64,000 nucleotides of DNA from assembly GCF_020740795.1 (NCBI RefSeq), contig NC_067312.1, forward strand, positions 66,732,905-66,796,904, read 5' to 3'. Numbering within the stretch: position 1 is the stretch's first letter; each line of letters opens with the position of its first letter. The stretch is from Apus apus. Taxonomy: Eukaryota; Chordata; Aves; Apodiformes; Apodidae. Positions 60,301 through 64,000 of the stretch are shown here, in pieces. Below the pieces are notes generated by a model. That model saw nothing but the letters and a program-made list of their open reading frames with translations, was not told the DNA's origin and made no database searches. A program made the translations under genes and the position numbers.

Positions 60301-61680
60301 TTATTCTTGAGTGTATTGTCCTCAGTTATACATCCACTGATTATTTAGAAGGATCCTTTAAAAATGGAGCAACGTGATTGTCTTAATGTTGGCTTGAGTT
60401 AAACACTTTCTCTGTTAGGGAATAAAACTTGATTTTTTTTTTTTTTTTGGTTCTTATACTTGTGACTTATTTATCAGAGTAGCTCTAGCAGTATTTGTAT
60501 TCTCTACTTTTTAAAAATGTTGATTTTATGATGACTTAATTATTTAACTCTTCTGCCACTAACTTGCTAGTGTCACAGAATCAGTAGTAGGATTCCACTG
60601 AAATCAGAAATACCTTTATTCAAGGAAGGAAATGGTATTTTAATGCCTTTGTTGAGATGTTGATGCATTAGTTTTTATAATAGAATATCTTTTTTTAATT
60701 GTTAAACCTGCTGTCTGCTTTAAAGGAAGAGAAATAAAATGGATTATGAAAAGAGACAATAATTTTTCCTACAGTACTATTAGTGTAGTGATCAATATTC
60801 CTTAAGCTGCTCCGTATAGTGTGTGTGGACCCCTTTGTCATGATGGCTGCAGGTATGGGACAGTTTAGTCCACTTACATGGTAAGAGGTGGGAGATGAGA
60901 TGTGGTGGATGTCTAGTCAAATATGCGTGAATTAAATAAGTGAACTTGTTCTCCTGAATACTCACTGAGGTCTTCAGTTACTGCCCTAGATATAACTAAG
61001 CCCTGCCTGATTTGAGTTCATCCATGTTAATTTGATCATCATCACCATTGTGTAGCGATGCACAGTTGTAACTTGGTCATCGCTGTTTGTCATATATGTA
61101 ACTGTAGCACAGTGTGAAGTCTTTATTTGGAAAAACCTTAATGGCCACCAGTTTGACAGGATGATTTTTGCCTAGAAAGTTTAATTTCCAAACTTAGAGT
61201 GCAGGAGACACTTCTTGATTAGATCAGGAGTTTAATATTGTGAGAATGCCCCTGACCTTAGGTGAAAGCATAGAGAGGGAGTATTATTTCAATTACGAGT
61301 ACAGGAGTATCACAAAAGCTACTTCTTTTTCAATTGAAGTTTGCAATGTGTTCATTAGTCTCTAGTACTCCAATCAGCTGCACGGTTAAACCACCAGAAT
61401 ATATTTGGAGGTAAAGCAAGAGAACCATGGCAAATTTAATATGAGCTGTTCTTTACTCTTCAATGAGTAGAAATTACATTTATCCATTGATACATTTTTG
61501 TGCTGTTTTTTTCCCCCTTATTCCCTTAAAATGGTGGTCATGTTACTTCTAGTGACAGGTCAATCCTATGAGAACATGGTGACTGAGATCATGTCAATGG
61601 GCTATGAACGAGAGCAAGTAATTGCAGCGCTGAGAGCCAGCTTCAACAATCCTGACCGAGCAGTGGAATACCTTTTAATG
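36255..61680 (+). CDS. RAD23B: RAD23B, first 220 codons in six spliced exons (3' part beyond window)
   Basis: This is the UV excision repair protein RAD23 homolog B. The family protein stabilises XPC in the nucleus for damage recognition and shuttles ubiquitinated proteins to the proteasome: its N-terminal ubiquitin-like domain binds the proteasome and its UBA domains bind ubiquitin chains. Joining 36255-36320, 50172-50253, 52428-52507, 54084-54331, 57721-57776 and 61553-61680 gives 660 nt, an open frame of 220 codons with GT-AG boundaries throughout. Residues 1-76 are the ubiquitin-like domain, 77-178 a low-complexity P/A/S/T linker ending in the conserved SRSNLFEDA motif, and 179-220 UBA1 with its MGYERE loop. 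The mammalian protein is about 409 residues, so roughly 190 C-terminal residues (XPC-binding region, UBA2) lie to the right. It is RAD23B rather than RAD23A because it starts [13 protein letters not shown] and has the long exon-4 linker. Identity is very secure. Confidence 0.97.
46990..47060 (+). repeat. Diverged about 70-bp repeat, copy 1 (intron 1)
   Basis: It contains CACATGGATCCA, TAGTAATT, ATGTGTTTAG and CTGACCTA in the same order and near-identical spacing as a second copy 670 bp downstream. Confidence 0.65.
47659..47730 (+). repeat. Diverged about 70-bp repeat, copy 2 (intron 1)
   Basis: TTTCACATGGATCCA, TAGTAATT, ATGTGTTTAGTGTG and CTGACCTA match copy 1 in order. Either a local duplication or two members of an old dispersed family. 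Confidence 0.65.
50172..50253 (+). CDS. RAD23B: RAD23B coding exon 2 (ubiquitin-like domain)
   Basis: An 82-nt exon after a strong pyrimidine-rich acceptor (TTTCTTTCTTTAG). It encodes [20 protein letters not shown] and continues GQKLIYA, plus the first base of the next Gly codon. The donor is CAG/GTAATG. The residues match the central helix and following strand of the RAD23 ubiquitin-like fold almost perfectly. Confidence 0.97.
50254..52427 (+). other. RAD23B: RAD23B intron 2
   Basis: 2.2 kb of AT-rich sequence. It holds a short AAAACC repeat (50364-50394) and a T-run around 51850-51866, with no recognisable transposon or RNA gene. Confidence 0.85.
50364..50394 (+). repeat. (AAAACC)n short repeat in intron 2
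   Basis: About five imperfect AAAACC units within 31 bp. Confidence 0.8.
52428..52507 (+). CDS. RAD23B: RAD23B coding exon 3 (end of ubiquitin-like domain)
   Basis: An 80-nt exon. It completes the split Gly codon (G/GT) and encodes [19 protein letters not shown] followed by VVVMVTK. The acceptor is TTTGCCAG and the donor is AAA/GTAAGT (consensus). The VVVMVTK strand closes the ubiquitin-like domain at residue 76. The 'ENNF' segment has Asn where I recall human having Lys, a minor substitution. Confidence 0.97.
52508..54083 (+). other. RAD23B: RAD23B intron 3
   Basis: 1.6 kb of AT-rich intron beginning with a consensus GTAAGT donor. I see no repeat or internal gene in it. Confidence 0.85.
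54084..54331 (+). CDS. RAD23B: RAD23B coding exon 4 (Pro/Ala/Ser/Thr linker)
   Basis: A 248-nt exon encoding residues 77-158 plus two bases of Ser159. It is a flexible low-complexity linker rich in Pro, Ala, Ser and Thr between the ubiquitin-like domain and UBA1. It begins [16 protein letters not shown] and ends near the conserved EDKPAEKP stretch. The acceptor is TTCTCTACAG and the donor is CAG/GTATGA. Linker sequence is expected to diverge between birds and mammals. If intron 4 were retained, the frame would run 19 more codons and stop after 54386. Confidence 0.95.
54332..57720 (+). other. RAD23B: RAD23B intron 4
   Basis: A 3.4-kb intron. Its first half is AT-rich and featureless. From about 55.95 to 57.25 kb it changes to a GC-richer, repeat-rich block described separately, then returns to AT-rich sequence before the exon-5 acceptor. 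Confidence 0.85.
55950..57245. repeat. Unidentified GC-richer repeat block in intron 4
   Basis: About 1.3 kb unlike the flanking AT-rich intron. The first part (to about 56760) repeats degenerate modules built around CCAGCAGCTG-GCTCTGGC-like cores (near 56133, 56409, 56453, 56575, 56617 and 56656) and CA/TG-rich pieces such as GTGTGTGTATA. The second part is unique-looking moderately GC-rich DNA ending near TGGTGTTCATGGAGGTAAGC. It resembles an old interspersed element, possibly LTR-derived, but I cannot name a family and see no coding domain. Confidence 0.5.
57721..57776 (+). CDS. RAD23B: RAD23B coding exon 5 (linker before UBA1)
   Basis: A 56-nt exon completing the split Ser codon (AG/T) and encoding [18 protein letters not shown] plus one base of the next Val. 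The acceptor is CATCTTACAG and the donor is TTG/GTAAGT. It corresponds to the conserved [13 protein letters not shown] block just before UBA1 in mammalian RAD23B. It is shorter than an ORF scan would pick up and was found by following the protein. Confidence 0.95.
57777..61552 (+). other. RAD23B: RAD23B intron 5
   Basis: A 3.8-kb AT-rich intron with an (AAAAT) microsatellite (58942-58964) and T-runs near 59798 and 60430-60449. No transposon or RNA gene is seen. Confidence 0.85.
58942..58964 (+). repeat. (AAAAT)n microsatellite in intron 5
   Basis: Four and a half AAAAT units without interruption. Confidence 0.9.
61553..61680 (+). CDS. RAD23B: RAD23B coding exon 6 (UBA1 domain)
   Basis: A 128-nt exon encoding the first ubiquitin-associated domain, residues 178-220, [20 protein letters not shown] through AVEYLLM. 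The hydrophobic MGY loop and the final EYLL of the three-helix UBA fold are both present. The acceptor is TTACTTCTAG, preceded by a T/C-rich tract, and the donor is ATG/GTGAGC. The next expected residues (GIPGD...) are not found before the window ends, so the next exon lies to the right. Confidence 0.97.
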
Positions 61681-64000
61681 GTGAGCAGTTTGTTTTATGT
61701 GCACTCTTATTCCTTCATTTTTGATTTTGTCTTCACTAAAGAATAACTTTAACTTTGATTTGCTTGTTATTTTGAATAGTACCCAATCTGTAAGAGCAGT
61801 ACATATTCATGAGGAATACCACCTCTAAGCAAAACATCTGGAAGGATGAGATTCAGATTTTGAGGGTCATAATACGTTACAGAAAATGCTGAAGTCATCC
61901 CTAACTACCTCTGTCACTTCTTTGCTTTTATTCTTTGTTGATTTGTATGCATATGTACATAAAACGTGTCCAGTTACAGTGGAAGTTTTAGCTGCTGATG
62001 ACTGGCTCAAGGAATTACTTTGTGTCACAGCATTAGCTGTGTTTTTCACTAGTATCTGTACTATCACAAAGACTTTTTTCTTTAAGTCCCAGTTAGAATC
62101 ACAGAATCATTGAATCACAGAATGCTTAAGTTTGGAAGGGACCTTAAAGATCATCAGGTTGCAACCTCCCTGCTATGAGCAGGCACACCCCACACTAGAC
62201 CAGGTTGCACAAAGCCTCATCCAACCTGGTGCTGAATGCTTCCAGGGAGGGGGCTCCCACAACCTCCCAGGGCAACCTATTCCAGTGCTTTACTACCCTT
62301 ATGGTGAAGAATTTCTTCCTGATGTCTAACCTAAATCTCCCCTCTTTCAGTTTAAAACCATTACCCCCCTTGTTCTGTTACTGCCCTCTCTGGTGAAAAG
62401 CCCCTCCCCAGCTCCTTTTAGGTACTGGAAGGCCACTACAATGTCTCCCCGGAGCCTTCTCTTCTCCAGGCTCAATAGCCTCAGCTCTTGCAGCCTGTCT
62501 TCATATCAGAGGTGCTGCAGCCCTTGGATCATCTTTGTGACCCTTCTCTGGACCCTCTCTAACAGCTCCATGTCGCTCCTGTGCTGAGGCCTCCAGAGCT
62601 GGACACAGCACTCCAGGTGTGGCTTCATCAGAGCAGAGGGGCAGAATCTCCTCCCTGGCCCTGCTGGCCACTGTTCTTTTGATGCAGCCCAGGACACAAC
62701 TGGCTCTTTGGGCTCCAGCACACTGGCAGCTCATGTTGAGCTTCTCATCTGCTACCACCCCCAAGTCCTTCTCCTCAGGACTGCTCTCTAGCCATTCTCC
62801 CCCCAGCCTGTATTTGTGCTTGGGATTGCACTGGCCCAGGTGCAGGACTTTGCACTTGGCCTTGTTGAACTTCATGAGGTTGGCACTGGCCCACCTCTGC
62901 AATCTGTCAAGGTCCCTCTGGATGGCCTCCCTTCCCTCTAGGGTTTCAACTACTCCACACAGCTTGGTATCATCAGCAAACTTGCTGATGATACACTCAA
63001 TCCCACTGTCCATGCCTCCCAACAAAGATGGTCCCAATACTGACCCCTGAGGGACAACACTCGCCACTTGCCTCCACTGGGACACTGAGCCATTGACCAC
63101 AACTCTGCGGGTGTGGCCATCCAGCCAATTTCTTATCCACTAAGTGGACCATCTGTCAAATCTATGTCTTGTCAGTTTGGAGACCAGGATGTTATGTGGG
63201 ACAGTGTCAAATGCCTGGCACAAATCCAAGTAGTTGACTCAGTTGCTCTGCCATTATCCACCATCTCTGTAGCCTTGTCATAAAATTTTTGGTGGCCAGT
63301 TAATAATTTTTAACTAACACTTTACAGTCTTCTTAGTAGCATGGTTTCCAAACAGAAAGGTTTGAGAGTTTTTGAAGTGTGCTTAATTTCATTGGTGTTT
63401 TAATTTAAGCAATATTCTGGAGAAGAAACAATTCCTCTCTTCATTGGCATCAGAGGAAATAGAAATATGGCTTCACTGTAAGGGAAAACTTGTGAGTTGT
63501 TCTAGGGGCTTTTTGAATTCCTTTTCATTTTATACCTTAATCTGGCAGGGGAATTGTAACCACTAGACAGTCTGTCTGGGAGCTTGTTGTTTAATCAGTA
63601 TTTATGGTACATTTAGCTTTCACTCTAGCATACAGTTTTTTCCCTGATGGGACTTTGCCTTGTTCCAAATACAAGCTTCTTAAAAAATCTTGAAACCATA
63701 AATCTTGAGCCAGTCCTTTCAAAATAGGCAGATTGAATTTCCAATAAGTTAAGAAAACTGGCATCTTTACCTCCAGTTATAAAATTTACCTTTTTTTAGT
63801 GAAGTTTTTCCCCAGTAGTTACAAATTGCTGGTGGACTTTCCATTTACATCAATGATCTCAAGACTTTGTAGCCTGCAGTTTTTAAACAGGTAACAAATG
63901 TTTTGAGTGCATGGATGGAAGAAGTTCAGATTTCATCTAGTATCAGACCAGCACAAGGTCATAAATACAGCCTTGCCCTAAAGGTGAATGCAGTACCTCC
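61681..64000 (+). other. RAD23B: RAD23B intron 6 (incomplete)
   Basis: The intron starts GTGAGC and does not end in the window. Over half of it is an antisense CR1 copy (62095-63300). The remaining 700 bp to the right edge is AT-rich and shows no exon encoding the expected continuation after UBA1. Confidence 0.85.
62095..63300 (-). mobile_element. CR1 LINE, 5'-truncated, with reverse-transcriptase fragment
   Basis: On the - strand this 1.2-kb copy ends in the avian CR1 3' signature (tandem ATTCTGTG-like octamers at 62095-62130). It encodes the C-terminal part of the CR1 ORF2 reverse transcriptase. From 63100 down to 62501 a 199-codon open stretch keeps VPQGSVLGP, the catalytic-type FADDTKL motif, and [20 protein letters not shown]. 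The usual residues between GSVLGP and the DSGIEC segment appear shortened. It sits in RAD23B intron 6 in antisense orientation. The endonuclease half is missing, so it cannot be active. It is the best preserved CR1 in the window. Confidence 0.95.

Noticed and set aside
62619-63050. 143-codon plus-strand frame
   Set aside because: It is the complement of the CR1 reverse-transcriptase segment on the minus strand.

Overview
The window looks like nuclear DNA from a bird. It carries many truncated CR1 retrotransposons whose 3' ends show the avian ATTCTATG-type terminal repeats, an LTR fragment of a kind I associate with bird endogenous retroviruses, low gene density and long introns. One gene is identified securely: RAD23B (UV excision repair protein RAD23 homolog B), on the + strand. 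Its CpG-island promoter lies near 35.3-36.6 kb and six coding exons fall inside the window. In mammals RAD23B lies on human 9q31, and human chromosome 9 segments correspond largely to the avian Z chromosome, so a Z location is likely but is inferred from synteny only. The species cannot be read from the sequence.

Layout. 1-35 kb is gene-poor upstream sequence. It holds: CR1 fragments at 0.9, 9.0-9.7, 14.6-15.2, 21.8-22.9, 25.6-26.2, 27.4-27.6, 29.3-29.8 and 35.1 kb; a 220-bp purine tract next to a CpG-rich islet (1.8-2.6 kb); an LTR fragment (24.9-25.6 kb) abutting a CR1 fragment; and a GC-rich block (26.25-27.2 kb) that reads like a decayed minus-strand gene with its own polyadenylation signal. 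35.3-36.6 kb is the RAD23B CpG island, with an array of NRF1-like sites, GC boxes and a pyrimidine-rich 5' leader. From 36,255 on, RAD23B exons 1-6 are separated by introns of about 13.9, 2.2, 1.6, 3.4 and 3.8 kb. Intron 6 runs off the right edge and contains a 1.2-kb antisense CR1 with a recognisable reverse-transcriptase fragment.

The six exons join in phase to exactly 220 codons: the ubiquitin-like domain (exons 1-3), a Pro/Ala/Ser/Thr linker (exon 4), a short linker exon (5) and the first UBA domain (6). The XPC-binding region and second UBA domain must lie beyond the right edge. I saw no CRISPR array, rRNA, tRNA, bacterial genes or operon structure. The features most worth checking are the minus-strand pseudogene-like block, the purine-tract/CpG-islet pair, the in-frame N-terminal extension upstream of RAD23B, and an unidentified repeat-rich block in intron 4.
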